Below, piece after piece: positions 1 to 8,553 of a DNA stretch of 64,000 nucleotides. Within the stretch, counting starts at the first letter, position 1. Every line of letters begins with the position of its first letter. The DNA is from Hyalangium versicolor (GTDB lineage: Bacteria; Myxococcota; Myxococcia; Myxococcales; Myxococcaceae), in NCBI RefSeq assembly GCF_020103695.1, contig NZ_JAHXBF010000020.1, positions 124,001 through 188,000 of the forward strand, read 5' to 3'. Made by a program: the position numbers and the translations under genes. Below the pieces are notes generated by a model that saw only the letters and a program-made list of their open reading frames with translations, was not told the DNA's origin and did not search any database.

Positions 1-776
1 TCCAGGTAGACGCGCAGCGTGCCGCCGTTCACCACCGCGGCGTAGCGCAGGGCCTGGTTGGCCTCCGCGGCCTGGAACGCGAAGGAATCCTCCTTCTCGT
101 CCAGATCCGAGGTGAGCGTGGTCAGCGTGTCCGTCGCCGTCGACAGCCGCACGAGCTGGTTGACCGCTGGCTGCCCTTGCTTCTGGCAGTACACGAGATC
201 CTCCGAGCCCGGGATCCAGCTCACGGGTGCGACGCCCAGGTTCGCGCCGGGCAGCAGGTGCTCGACGGTGGGCGCGGAGGTGTCCAGCCAGTACACGCCC
301 TTCGCCACTTCACCGGACGACAGCGTCTCCTCGCGCCGGTAGGTCACCTTCGTGGAGAGCTGGGAGGTGAGGATCCCCGTGAGCAGGTAGCGCTTCGCCG
401 GCGGCTGAGTGAGCTGCACGGGTGGCAGGTTGGGACGCTTGAGCCACAGGTTGGGCGTGGCGTCTGTCGTCTTCGTATAGAGGATGCGGTCGCTGCCGCG
501 CACCCACTCCGGTCCTTGGAAGGACTCGATCAGGGGTGTGGCCTGGTTGTCGATGAGCCGGCGCTGCAACTCGTCGATCACTCCCGTCACCGGATCCACC
601 GGTGCCTGCCACACCATGCGGTTGTCGTCCTGGTAGACCGCAGCGGCTCCCTTGAACTCGGGATCCAGGAACTGCCGCGCTCCCCCAATCTGCTCGTCCA
701 CTGATTGGGCGGAGGCCGCCAATCCCAGACCCATTGCTCCCACGAACAGCGCCTTCTTCCACGTTCCTTGGCTCAC
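1..776 (-). CDS. Secreted propeller-like protein, C-terminus cut by window edge
   Basis: An open leftward frame runs from a GTG at 776 off the left edge without a stop, so only the N-terminal 258 residues are seen. It begins with a signal peptide (two Lys, then a hydrophobic stretch ending ASAQS), so the product is exported. The rest is rich in Trp, Tyr and short beta-type segments (for example YTKTTDATPNLWLK and VYWLDTSAPTVEHLLPG), which resembles a WD40-like/TolB-type propeller of a periplasmic protein. A GAGAGGA ribosome site lies 6-12 bases before the GTG. The function is not recognised and the propeller assignment is a guess from texture. Confidence 0.6.
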   Translation of the reverse strand, partial: MSQGTWKKALFVGAMGLGLAASAQSVDEQIGGARQFLDPEFKGAAAVYQDDNRMVWQAPVDPVTGVIDELQRRLIDNQATPLIESFQGPEWVRGSDRILYTKTTDATPNLWLKRPNLPPVQLTQPPAKRYLLTGILTSQLSTKVTYRREETLSSGEVAKGVYWLDTSAPTVEHLLPGANLGVAPVSWIPGSEDLVYCQKQGQPAVNQLVRLSTATDTLTTLTSDLDEKEDSFAFQAAEANQALRYAAVVNGGTLRVYL

Positions 777-1065
777 CGGAGATCCTCTCGGAGGTTGGTT
801 TTCCGGGATGAACACGGGGGGCATGAGGAAGTTGCGGGGCGATCGCGTCGGGAGCATCGACGTGTCAGCGCTGACATGGGCGTGTCAAATCCGCTGTGTC
901 AAAGCGGATCGAGACAGCATGTGGAGCATGGGGCCACTGGTGCTTCGACTGAGCGAGGTTGCGGCACAGCCCTTGCTCACTGCGCGGACGCTCGCTGTCC
1001 GGAACGAGAGATCGTCTCGAGGGGCTCCGGCTGGCGGGACAGACCCAGCAGATCTGGAGGGACTC

Positions 1066-3696
1066 ATGAAGAAGAGCAATCGAAGTGTCGGGACGCGCAG
1101 CCTCAAGCGGATCAGCGGAAGGTTGGCGGCGGTGTTGGTAGCGATGGGAGGTGCGGCCTGCGCCGTGGAGCCGGGCCAAGAAGGCTTGGAGCAGCAGCAG
1201 CAGGCCGAGGTGAGCGCGGAGCGTTGCGAGGTGAAACCTCCCTTCAACCCCAGCTTCGATCCCGAGCTGGAGTGGGCATGGACGGGCAACCCGAGCGTCC
1301 TGCCCGACCACAAGCAGGTGATGATGACGCCGGTCGTCGTGGAGCTGAACGGCGACGGCATCCCGGACGTGGTCTTCAACGCCTACGTGAACGACGCCAA
1401 CGGTTGGAACTACAACGGGGTCGTCCGGGCCATCAGCGGCGCGGATGGCAGTGAGCTGTGGACGGTGACGAATGCCGCCTGGCGCGTCCGCGGCGCCGCC
1501 ACCCTGGCCGCCGGTGACATCGATCACGACGGCAAGCCGGAGCTGTGCACCATTCCGGAGGACGGCAACGGCATCATCTGCTTCGAGCATGACGGCGCGT
1601 TCAAGTTCCGCACCTCGGTGCCCGCAAACAACTGGGGCGGAGTCTCCTTCGCGGATCTCGATCACGACGGCAACGTGGAGATCATCGACGGCAACCACGT
1701 CTTCGATAACACGGGCACCCTGAAGTGGGTGGGCTCGGATGGCATGGGGGGAGTGACTCAGTCCAATACCGGTCCCATCTCCTTCGCGGCGGACATCGAT
1801 GGTGACGGCTTCCAGGAGGTCATCAACGACCGGGCCGTATACCGCGCGGACGGGACGTTGAAGTGCATCAACACCCAGATCGGTCATGGCCTGGCGGGCG
1901 TGGGCAACTTCGACGCGGACGACCGGGGCGAGATCATCGTGGTCTGGTCGGGCAACGTCTCTCTGCTGGATGACGACTGCTCGCTCGTGTGGACGACTCC
2001 CATCCCCGGAGGAGGCGAGGGTGGTGCGCCCAACATCGCGGACTTCGACAACGATGGGCAGGCGGAGGTCGGCGTGGCGGGCGCCAATTTCTACAGCGTC
2101 TTCGAGACGAACGGCACGGTGAAGTGGTCGAGCCCCACCCAGGATGCCAGCTCTCGGCGGACCGGCTCCTCCACCTTCGACTTCGAGGGGGATGGCAAGG
2201 CCGAGGCGGTCTACGCGGATGAGACGCGCCTGCGCATCTATGACGGCGCCACGGGAGCGATTCGCTTCGAGGTGCCGCACAGCTCCTGCACTACCTACGA
2301 GAACCCCGTCGTTGTCGACGTGGACGGAGACGACAACGCCGAGATCGTCGTCGCCGCCAACGTCAGCTGTGGCTATGGCACCTTCGCTGGCATCCGCGTG
2401 TTCCGGGACAAGAAGGACGGCTGGGTGAACACCCGCCGCATCTGGAACCAGCATGCGTACTCCGTCACCAACGTGAACGAGGATGGCACCATCCCGGCCA
2501 ATCCCACGGCCAACTGGCGAGTCCCGGGCCTCAACACGTTCCGCTCCAACAGCCAGGGGTCGGGCGACACCAGCCCCTTCGCTGCCGCGGATCTGGTGGC
2601 TTCGGTCGTGACGAGCACGTGTGACACGGAAACGGAGGTCTTGACGCTGAGCGCGCAGGTGACCAACCAGGGTGAGGCCGCGGCGTCGGCCGGGCTCCAG
2701 GTAGCCTTCTTCCAGGGCAACCCGGCCTCGGGCGGAACCCTGCTCGGCGTGGCCACCCTGCCTGAGGTGCTTCCGGCGGGCGCCAGCACGCTGGCCTCGA
2801 TCACGCTGAGCTCGCCTCCCGGTGGTGTCGCCGAGGTCTTCGTGGTGGCGGACTACGGAACTGGCAATGGCCGCGAGCTGGAGTGCCGCGAGGACAACAA
2901 CACCGCTTCGGCCCAGGTGGAGCTCGCGTGCAGCTCCTGCATCGAGGTGCGCCTGAGCGACTACAACCTGTTCGTGCTCGAGGACTACACGCTGGGCTCG
3001 GACGTGGAGGGCAAGGTGGCCGCGGGTGGCAACATCTCCATGAACAACTTCTCGGTCGGTTTCCGGCTGTCGGCCAGCGAGATCGCCGCCACGTTGGTGG
3101 CGGGCGGCGACCTCACGCTCTCCAATGGCGGCGTCTGGGGTGATGCCTGGTATGGGGGTAACTACAGCGCCGGCTCCAGCGTGGTCTACCCGCGAGGCAC
3201 GGTGGCGCAGGGCACGCCCATCGACTTCGCCGCTCGTGGCTTCGCGCTGAACAAGCTGTCTACCCGGTTGGCCGCGCTGACGGCGAACGGCTCGACGACG
3301 ATCGCTTCCTGGGGTGGCATCACGCTGCACGGCACGGATCCCGAGCTGAACGTGTTCCAGGTGAGCGCCAGCGCCTTCACCGGGGCGAAGCTGCTGCTCA
3401 TCGACGCTCCGGCGGGCTCACTGGTGGTGATCAACGTGTCGGGGAGCTCGGCCACGTTCACGGGTTTCGGTCAGTCGTTCAGTGGCGGCATCAACGCTCA
3501 CGGCGTGCTCTTCAACTTCGTGGATGCCACGTCCGTCACCGCGCAGGGCTATGGCTTCTTCGGCACGGTGCTGGCTCCCAAGGCCCACGTCCAGTTCACG
3601 GACGGGAGCTTTGACGGCGGAATCTATGCCCGGTCGATGACGGGCAACGCCGAGGGTCACCTCAACGCTCTCGACGATCGCGACATCTGCCAGTAA
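1066..3696 (+). CDS. FG-GAP/VCBS-repeat, CARDB and choice-of-anchor A secreted protein
   Basis: The 876-residue protein starts at ATG 1066, with GGAGG at 1056-1060. The open frame extends further upstream, but that part has no ribosome site and no signal sequence. The N-terminus is a signal peptide ending GGAAC, possibly a lipobox. Residues of about 50-500 carry repeated Asp-rich calcium-binding FG-GAP/VCBS motifs (DLDHDGN, DIDGDG, DVDGDDN), as in integrin-alpha-like propellers. Residues of about 507-620 are a CARDB-type adhesion domain. Residues of about 626-876 match the choice-of-anchor A beta-helix-like domain (DYNLFVLEDY, VAAGGNISM). The likely role is surface or matrix adhesion; ligand and anchoring are unknown. 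A possible terminator hairpin lies about 20 bases downstream. Confidence 0.85.
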   Translation: MKKSNRSVGTRSLKRISGRLAAVLVAMGGAACAVEPGQEGLEQQQQAEVSAERCEVKPPFNPSFDPELEWAWTGNPSVLPDHKQVMMTPVVVELNGDGIPDVVFNAYVNDANGWNYNGVVRAISGADGSELWTVTNAAWRVRGAATLAAGDIDHDGKPELCTIPEDGNGIICFEHDGAFKFRTSVPANNWGGVSFADLDHDGNVEIIDGNHVFDNTGTLKWVGSDGMGGVTQSNTGPISFAADIDGDGFQEVINDRAVYRADGTLKCINTQIGHGLAGVGNFDADDRGEIIVVWSGNVSLLDDDCSLVWTTPIPGGGEGGAPNIADFDNDGQAEVGVAGANFYSVFETNGTVKWSSPTQDASSRRTGSSTFDFEGDGKAEAVYADETRLRIYDGATGAIRFEVPHSSCTTYENPVVVDVDGDDNAEIVVAANVSCGYGTFAGIRVFRDKKDGWVNTRRIWNQHAYSVTNVNEDGTIPANPTANWRVPGLNTFRSNSQGSGDTSPFAAADLVASVVTSTCDTETEVLTLSAQVTNQGEAAASAGLQVAFFQGNPASGGTLLGVATLPEVLPAGASTLASITLSSPPGGVAEVFVVADYGTGNGRELECREDNNTASAQVELACSSCIEVRLSDYNLFVLEDYTLGSDVEGKVAAGGNISMNNFSVGFRLSASEIAATLVAGGDLTLSNGGVWGDAWYGGNYSAGSSVVYPRGTVAQGTPIDFAARGFALNKLSTRLAALTANGSTTIASWGGITLHGTDPELNVFQVSASAFTGAKLLLIDAPAGSLVVINVSGSSATFTGFGQSFSGGINAHGVLFNFVDATSVTAQGYGFFGTVLAPKAHVQFTDGSFDGGIYARSMTGNAEGHLNALDDRDICQ

Positions 3697-3715
3697 CGGG
3701 CAGGCCGCGAAGGAT

Positions 3716-3837
3716 CTGGGAGCGCAAGGAGATTGCCTCCGGTGCGCTTCCAGGTCCTTGCTGAGGCTCCTCGCAGGGACCGGGTGTCCAGGTGACGCCC
3801 AGGGTTGCCCCACTCCAGTCGGGGGGCATCCTGGGCG
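3716..3837. terminator. Two hairpins between convergent genes
   Basis: The space between the convergent genes ending at 3696 and 3882 holds two inverted repeats. The first (3716-3753) pairs CTGGGAGCGC with GTGCGCTTCCAG and has an inner GGAG/CCTC stem. The second (3796-3837) pairs CGCCCAGG with CCTGGGCG and has an inner GCCCC/GGGGGGC stem. Neither has a U-run, so these are terminator-like hairpins rather than clear intrinsic terminators. Nothing else is seen in 3697-3881. Confidence 0.4.
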
Positions 3838-3881
3838 GTCTCGTGGGCCGCTTCTGAGCGCCTGAGGCGCGGGGCCGAGGC

Positions 3882-5099
3882 CTAACGGATGGCGGGGATG
3901 CGGAGGATGATCATCTCGGTGTCATCCGGCCGATTGCGGGCAGTCCAGCGTCCGTTGCTGCCAGGGTAGTTGTTGTCGTTGGCGACCAGCAGCCGCTCGC
4001 CATCGAGCACCTCGACACTCTCGACCGACTGGAGCGGGAACTTGAACGGGTCTCCGACTCCATATTCGCCGGACCGGGCCGGCGACGAGAGGCTCGAGGG
4101 ATCCCGGATCTGCAGCAGGTCGACCACCAGCTGCTTCTCGAGGAACCCGTCGGTGTCGACGCGGCGCAGATCGACCAGGTAGAGCTTCTTCTGGCGGGCC
4201 TGCTCTCCCTGGTCGTCGTCACGCTCGATCAGGATGAAGCGGTTCTCATCCACGGCGGTGAAGTCACCGATGACCGCGTTCGGGAACTCCGCGTCGACCC
4301 GGTAGTTCCACGTCTTCTCGGTGTACTTGCGCTCCTGCAGATTGAACTGGTGCAGGATCCGCCGCCTCGGGTCGGGATCGTTGCGCAGCGCTCCCTCGAT
4401 GATGGGATAGAGCCACTTGCCGTCCGTGCTCAGCGCCATTCCCTCGTAGCCGCGGCTGCCGGGGAGCGTCCACGCCTCCGGGTTCGAGAGGGAGGGGTTC
4501 TGCGGAGACTGCACGCCTTCCAGCGGGATCGGCGCTTCGAGCACCTTGCCCGTCGCGTCGGTGTGGACGAGGAACGGTCCAAACTCGTCGCCGAACCAGA
4601 GCTCACCGTTGCTCGTGCGGCGCACGGACTCGATGTCGAAATCCGCACCCGTCAGCAGCCGGTCGGCCCGGGTGAGCGCAAAGGGGACCTTTCCGTCGGG
4701 ATCGCTCAGTTGCACGAAGCTGAGCACCGCGATGGTTCCATTGCCGCCCTGGGGCGTCCGGAAGTCGGGACGGACACGGTAGAGACGGAGCAGGAAGTCG
4801 GCGGAGTTGGCCTTCGTGCCATAGCCGTTGTCGGGCATGGCCCAGAACTCGCCCCCACCTGCGTCGAGGACGGCCGAGAAGCCAGGGATCGGCTGGCTCG
4901 CGAAGGGTGGAGTGACTCCATTGTTGGGGGTGACCTGTCCACCCGAGGGCGGACCGGGCTGGTAGGCGTCCGCGGGGAGGATCGCACGGCCCGCGAGCGT
5001 CGGTTCCTTGACGCCCTCAGGAGTCTCCTCCTTGGAGGAACTGCACGCATGGAAGGGTAGCGCGGAACAAAGGGCCGACAGCAGCAGAGCTCGTCTCAT
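3882..5099 (-). CDS. Esterase-like (phytase-like domain) lipoprotein
   Basis: The 405-residue product starts at ATG 5099 (MRRALLLSAL) behind a GGGGAG site; a longer frame upstream lacks support. The lipobox FHAC is followed by SSSKEE, so it is probably a lipoprotein. The body matches the phytase-like 'esterase-like activity of phytase' family (PF13449): GFSAVLDAGGGEFWAMPDNGYG near the N-terminus, DFDIESVRR, ELWFGDEFGPFL, GYEGMALS, and ERDDDQG followed by KKLYLVDL near the C-terminus. The family is a six-bladed propeller, and its members are extracytoplasmic phosphodiesterase/phytase-like proteins of mostly untested substrate. It stands alone on its strand, convergent with the adhesion gene. 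Confidence 0.85.
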   Translation of the reverse strand: MRRALLLSALCSALPFHACSSSKEETPEGVKEPTLAGRAILPADAYQPGPPSGGQVTPNNGVTPPFASQPIPGFSAVLDAGGGEFWAMPDNGYGTKANSADFLLRLYRVRPDFRTPQGGNGTIAVLSFVQLSDPDGKVPFALTRADRLLTGADFDIESVRRTSNGELWFGDEFGPFLVHTDATGKVLEAPIPLEGVQSPQNPSLSNPEAWTLPGSRGYEGMALSTDGKWLYPIIEGALRNDPDPRRRILHQFNLQERKYTEKTWNYRVDAEFPNAVIGDFTAVDENRFILIERDDDQGEQARQKKLYLVDLRRVDTDGFLEKQLVVDLLQIRDPSSLSSPARSGEYGVGDPFKFPLQSVESVEVLDGERLLVANDNNYPGSNGRWTARNRPDDTEMIILRIPAIR

Positions 5100-5216
5100 C
5101 CAGGTGTCTCCCCACGAGTGGCGTTGCGGGGGGAATATCCTCGCTCCCATTCGGCGGAGCGAGGACGGCACCTGCTTTTGACACCCGTGAAGAGTGGGCG
5201 AAATCGAAGGTGCGGC

Positions 5217-5795
5217 TTACTTCCCGATCTTCAATCCATGGGGGCGCGCCAGGAGCCGATCGACATAGGCCTCCAGCTTGGGCCGCTCCGGCTTGCCGCC
5301 AAAGCTGCGCCGCCAGATGAACATCGCGCCGATCATCACATCCGCCGCCGTGAACCAGTCCCCGAACAGGTAGGGCCCCGCGCCCAGCTCGCCCTCGATC
5401 ACGTTCTGGACCGTCTCGAAGTCCGTCCACCCGCGAGCCGGTGGCGTCGGGAGATTCATCATGGTGTCGCCCATGGCGGGCTCGAGCTGCGACGTCGAGT
5501 AGACCATCAGCGACAGGTAGCGTCCGCGCTGGGGATCGCCAATCTTGGGCGCCAGCCGGGCTTCGGGGAACTTGTCGGCCAGGTAGAGACAGATGGCCGT
5601 GTTCTCGAAGAGCCGAGTATCTCCATCCACCAGCGCGGGCAGCTTGCCAGCCGGGTTGATCTTCAAGAACTCGGGCGATTTGTGTTCCCGTTTCTCAAAG
5701 CTGATGGGGACGATCTCGTACTGAGCACCGCACTCGTCCAGCATCCACTTGGTGACTGTCGCACGGCTCTGGGGGTTGAAGTAGAGCTTGATCAT
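5217..5795 (-). CDS. Glutathione S-transferase family protein
   Basis: The 192-residue protein starts at ATG 5795, chosen because AGGAGG lies 6 bases upstream. The N-terminal thioredoxin-like half has the GST pattern: MIKLYFNPQSRATVTKWMLDE, then INPAGKLPALVDGD with the cis-Pro, then LFENTAICLYLADKF with the Glu/Asn pair that holds the gamma-glutamyl group in this family. The C-terminal helical half contains the GDWFTAADVMIG N-capping motif. The likely role is cytosolic glutathione conjugation or peroxide/xenobiotic handling; the substrate cannot be read. It lies 33 bases after the VOC gene on the same strand, so the two may be co-transcribed. Confidence 0.9.
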   Translation of the reverse strand: MIKLYFNPQSRATVTKWMLDECGAQYEIVPISFEKREHKSPEFLKINPAGKLPALVDGDTRLFENTAICLYLADKFPEARLAPKIGDPQRGRYLSLMVYSTSQLEPAMGDTMMNLPTPPARGWTDFETVQNVIEGELGAGPYLFGDWFTAADVMIGAMFIWRRSFGGKPERPKLEAYVDRLLARPHGLKIGK

Positions 5796-5828
5796 GGTGA
5801 CCTCCTGGGTTGGATGAACCACTGTAAC

Positions 5829-6215
5829 TCAGCCCACCTGCGTTGCGATCCACCACGTGTTCCCCGCGGGATCCTTCACTCCTCCGCGCTTGTCGGGATC
5901 GTCCTTCTTCACGGGCTCCTGGACGGAAACGCCTCCCGCGGCGAGGGCGCGGCGGTAGGTTGCGTCCACGTCGGGGACATAGACGTGGAGCCAGACAGGG
6001 AAGGCCGGGAACTGTCCTCCACCTTCCGAGAGCATCACCACCGTGTCATCGATGCGGACCTCGGCATGCATGATCTTCCCGTTCGGTCCTTCGAACCGGC
6101 GCAGCTCCTCCGCATCGAAGGTCTTCTTCAGGAAGTCGATCACCCGCTGAACGCCGTCGGCCATCATGTAGACCGAGACGCTCGCGTAGCCTTCTGGCTT
6201 GTAGGGCTTCTTCAT
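5829..6215 (-). CDS. VOC-family (glyoxalase/PhnB-like) protein
   Basis: The 128-residue protein has one vicinal-oxygen-chelate fold copy of the PhnB/YdeN-like type. Visible motifs are YMMADGVQRVIDFLKKTFDAEE near the N-terminus, KIMHAEVRIDDTVVMLSE in the middle, and VYVPDVDATYRRALAAGG followed by GGVKDPAGNTWWIATQ near the end. A His in MHAEV and Glu in MLSE are typical metal-ligand positions. The start ATG 6215 has GGAG just upstream and follows the tRNA terminator hairpin, so the gene may begin its own unit. The substrate is unknown. Confidence 0.88.
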   Translation of the reverse strand: MKKPYKPEGYASVSVYMMADGVQRVIDFLKKTFDAEELRRFEGPNGKIMHAEVRIDDTVVMLSEGGGQFPAFPVWLHVYVPDVDATYRRALAAGGVSVQEPVKKDDPDKRGGVKDPAGNTWWIATQVG

Positions 6216-6238
6216 GGCTCCAAGTCCTTGGGAAAAGC

Positions 6239-6287
6239 GAAGGGCCTGGAACCACCGGAGGTTGTCTCCTGCGATTCCAGGCCCTTT
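6239..6287 (-). terminator. Terminator hairpin downstream of tRNA-Gly
   Basis: On the minus strand the tRNA is followed by AAGGGCCTGGAA, a loop of about 24 bases, the complementary TTCCAGGCCCTT, then CGCTTTT. The stem of about 12 pairs with a short T-run fits an intrinsic terminator between the tRNA and the VOC gene. Confidence 0.6.
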
Positions 6288-6291
6288 GTTG

Positions 6292-6364
6292 AGCGGCGGA
6301 CGGGATTCGAACCCGCGACCCCGAGCTTGGGAAGCTCGTGCTCTACCAACTGAGCTACCACCGC
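6292..6364 (-). tRNA. tRNA-Gly(CCC)
   Basis: Read on the minus strand, the 73-base molecule folds as a cloverleaf. The acceptor stem pairs GCGGTGG with CCGCCGC (one G-U pair). The D-arm is AGCTCAGTTGGTAGAGC. The anticodon stem pairs CGAGC with GCTCG around loop TTCCCAA, giving anticodon CCC, which reads GGG glycine. The T-arm contains GGGTTCGAATCC. The discriminator base is T, as in bacterial tRNA-Gly, and CCA is not encoded. No integrase or repeat of the tRNA 3' end was seen nearby, so it shows no sign of being an attachment site. Confidence 0.95.
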
Positions 6365-6435
6365 GACCGAAGCGAGCCCAAGGTAGGGGCCTCGCTCGAC
6401 CTTGTCAACGAGAAGTAACCGGCAAGTCCGCCCGG

Positions 6436-8415
6436 CTACTCTCCTTCCTCCACCGTCAGCTGGTACGGGTCCTGGAAGTTGGACTCCCGGTTCTTCGCGT
6501 CCCTCACCTCCAGCACGTACACCCCCGGCTCGGCGCTGTAGCGGATCGTCTCCGGCTGATCCCCCTTGGCCCGGTCGGACGTCTGCACGAGCGACAGCTT
6601 GCCGTCCGGCCCCACCCGGTGCAGGTACAGCCCCACGTCCACCTTCAGGATGCCCAACAGCGTCGCCCGGATGGGTGTGCGCACTGGGCGCTCCGTCAGG
6701 TCCAACCGGAAGTAGTCCACGTCCTTCGCCGGGTACACCGTGCCGCGCACCGCCTTGCCGAAGGTGAGGTCCATCGCCCGGTCCGCCGTGTTGTTGGGCT
6801 CGCGTTCCTGGCTGCCGTCGTCCGGCACCGCTGTCACGGTGATCCGGTACGGCTGGTCCGCGTTCTCGAAGTCCTTCACCCACTTGCCCTCGACCTTGCG
6901 AGACGCCCCCTCCACCTTGAAGTAGCAGCTGCCGTTGCAGGACACGTTGTTGAGGCGCTCGGGCTCCTTCAGGGCGCCGTCGTTCGCCTTCAGCGTCACC
7001 GTCTCCTGTGCACTGTCGCTCGCCGGTGCGTCCACCGCCGAGAGCACCAGGTCCAGCCGCTCCACCCCCGACACCTCCACCTTCGCCAGCATGGGCTCCG
7101 TCGTCTTCAGCACGTAGTAGTCCACGTCGCTCTTGGGCGCGAGGAAGCCCTCCTTGAAGCCCGAGCCCGTGATGGGCGTGGCCTTGTACAGCTCGTCGTT
7201 GGGCTCCAGCTCCGCGTTCGCTCCCGCCTCCTCCAGCGACACGGAGAGGGTGTACGGATTCGTCGCGTTGTAGGCCCGCTTCGCGTCCTTGCCGGTGCCC
7301 ACCCAGCTGCTCTTCACCACCACGTAGACGACCTGGTCCGTCGCACGTACTCCGATATTGCGCAGCGCGAGCGCCTCGCCCTCCTTGCCCCTGAGGGAGA
7401 ACAGCGGAGCCTCCGCCGCGGAGAGCACCGCCAGCTCGGGCCGCACGCCCTCGAGTGCGGACAGCTCGATCTTCAGCGCCACTCCCGGAGGCTCCGGAGG
7501 CGCTGCCGTGCCGGCATCCTTCACCTGGGCCACGGCTCCCGGCGTACCGGTGGGGCTGCCCGTGGGCGCTCCGTTGGCCGGCGGAGGAGTGGTTCCGTCC
7601 GGAGGAGGCGTGGAGCCCTCTGCCGGAGGCGTCTCACCCGTGGGAGCAGGGGAGGGCGTCGCACCCTCTCCCGCAGGGGGAGTTCCCTCGGCCTGCGTGG
7701 GCGTGGCTCCCTCCGGAGGCGCGGGAGTCGGGGGCGGAGCCTGAGTTGGAGCCGGTGCCTTCGGGGCAGGGACCGGGGCCTCTTCATCGGGGATTGTCCC
7801 CGGAGTGCTCGGCGCCGCCTGCGCGGGCAGCTCGATGCGGTACCAGTCCTCATCTCCCGCATGCCCGATATAGGCCGCCACCGTCTGTCCGAGCGTCAGC
7901 GGCGTCGCATCCACCGCCCGGTCATTGGGCTCGCGCTCCTCGCCATCGTTGGGCCGCCGGTAGGTCAGCGTGAGCGTGTAGGACCCGCCGCTGCCCTTGC
8001 GCGCCGAGGCCACACGCACGTAGCGCTCCCCTTCGACGAAGAGGTTGGGGAAGTGCTCCGGTTTGTTCTCTCCCTCACTGTTCACGCTGGCCAGCCGGTT
8101 GCGATCCCGGTCGTACACCTCGATTTGCACGTCCCCGCCCGGGATGCCGGACACGGTGATGTCCGCCGTGCGAGCGGAGGGCGGCGCCAGCCGGTACCAA
8201 TCCTCGTCCCCCTTGGCCGGGTCCGCCGAGAGCGCCGCGCTCACCACCGCGTCCCGCGCCAGCGTCAGCGCCTGATCCGGCCGCTCGTTGGGCTCCTTCT
8301 CGCTCAAGACATCCGGGCCGGCGTCCACCGGTCCCGCGTCGGCCACCTCTTCTTTTCCTCCCTTGGGGCAGCCGGCCAGCACCGCGCACACTGCAATCCA
8401 GCCCAGACGTCGCAT
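6436..8415 (-). CDS. Lipoprotein with PPC-type domains and Pro/Thr-rich linker
   Basis: The 659-residue protein starts at ATG 8415 with GAGGGA upstream. The lipobox LAGC at residues 13-16 is followed by PKGGKEE. It contains at least four repeats of the pre-peptidase C-terminal type, each starting with EPN-(D/E) and ending in a DEDWYRL, DVDYYVL or DVDYFRL strand followed by a Y-x-L-x-V strand. A long Pro/Thr/Gly/Ala linker (nt of about 7530-7790) splits the second and third. PPC domains are usually found on secreted proteases, but no protease domain is present here, so this is probably a cell-surface binding protein. It is divergent from the discoidin-like gene. Confidence 0.8.
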   Translation of the reverse strand: MRRLGWIAVCAVLAGCPKGGKEEVADAGPVDAGPDVLSEKEPNERPDQALTLARDAVVSAALSADPAKGDEDWYRLAPPSARTADITVSGIPGGDVQIEVYDRDRNRLASVNSEGENKPEHFPNLFVEGERYVRVASARKGSGGSYTLTLTYRRPNDGEEREPNDRAVDATPLTLGQTVAAYIGHAGDEDWYRIELPAQAAPSTPGTIPDEEAPVPAPKAPAPTQAPPPTPAPPEGATPTQAEGTPPAGEGATPSPAPTGETPPAEGSTPPPDGTTPPPANGAPTGSPTGTPGAVAQVKDAGTAAPPEPPGVALKIELSALEGVRPELAVLSAAEAPLFSLRGKEGEALALRNIGVRATDQVVYVVVKSSWVGTGKDAKRAYNATNPYTLSVSLEEAGANAELEPNDELYKATPITGSGFKEGFLAPKSDVDYYVLKTTEPMLAKVEVSGVERLDLVLSAVDAPASDSAQETVTLKANDGALKEPERLNNVSCNGSCYFKVEGASRKVEGKWVKDFENADQPYRITVTAVPDDGSQEREPNNTADRAMDLTFGKAVRGTVYPAKDVDYFRLDLTERPVRTPIRATLLGILKVDVGLYLHRVGPDGKLSLVQTSDRAKGDQPETIRYSAEPGVYVLEVRDAKNRESNFQDPYQLTVEEGE

Positions 8416-8553
8416 CGCGTTCCCTCGCATCGGCCGCCTACTCTTCCCCGTGGGGACCGGGTGTCAAGCATCGCAAACATGCGGGGCCGCGTTTTCATCC
8501 ACAGCCGTTGTGGACTGGTGAGCCCTTCGTGGACCGATCCACAATGCCATTCC

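Noticed and set aside
865..3330. 821-aa antisense frame across the FG-GAP gene
   Set aside because: It mirrors the codon pattern of the real gene in GC-rich DNA, has no start signals and no domain sense.
6292..6364. tRNA as an integration site for the accessory island
   Set aside because: The island starts 12 kb away, and no integrase or repeat of the tRNA 3' end was seen.
6214..8553. Long rightward frame running through the tRNA and over the PPC lipoprotein into the discoidin-like gene
   Set aside because: It crosses a tRNA and is low-complexity Arg/His-rich text; the real gene starts at 8554 with a signal peptide.
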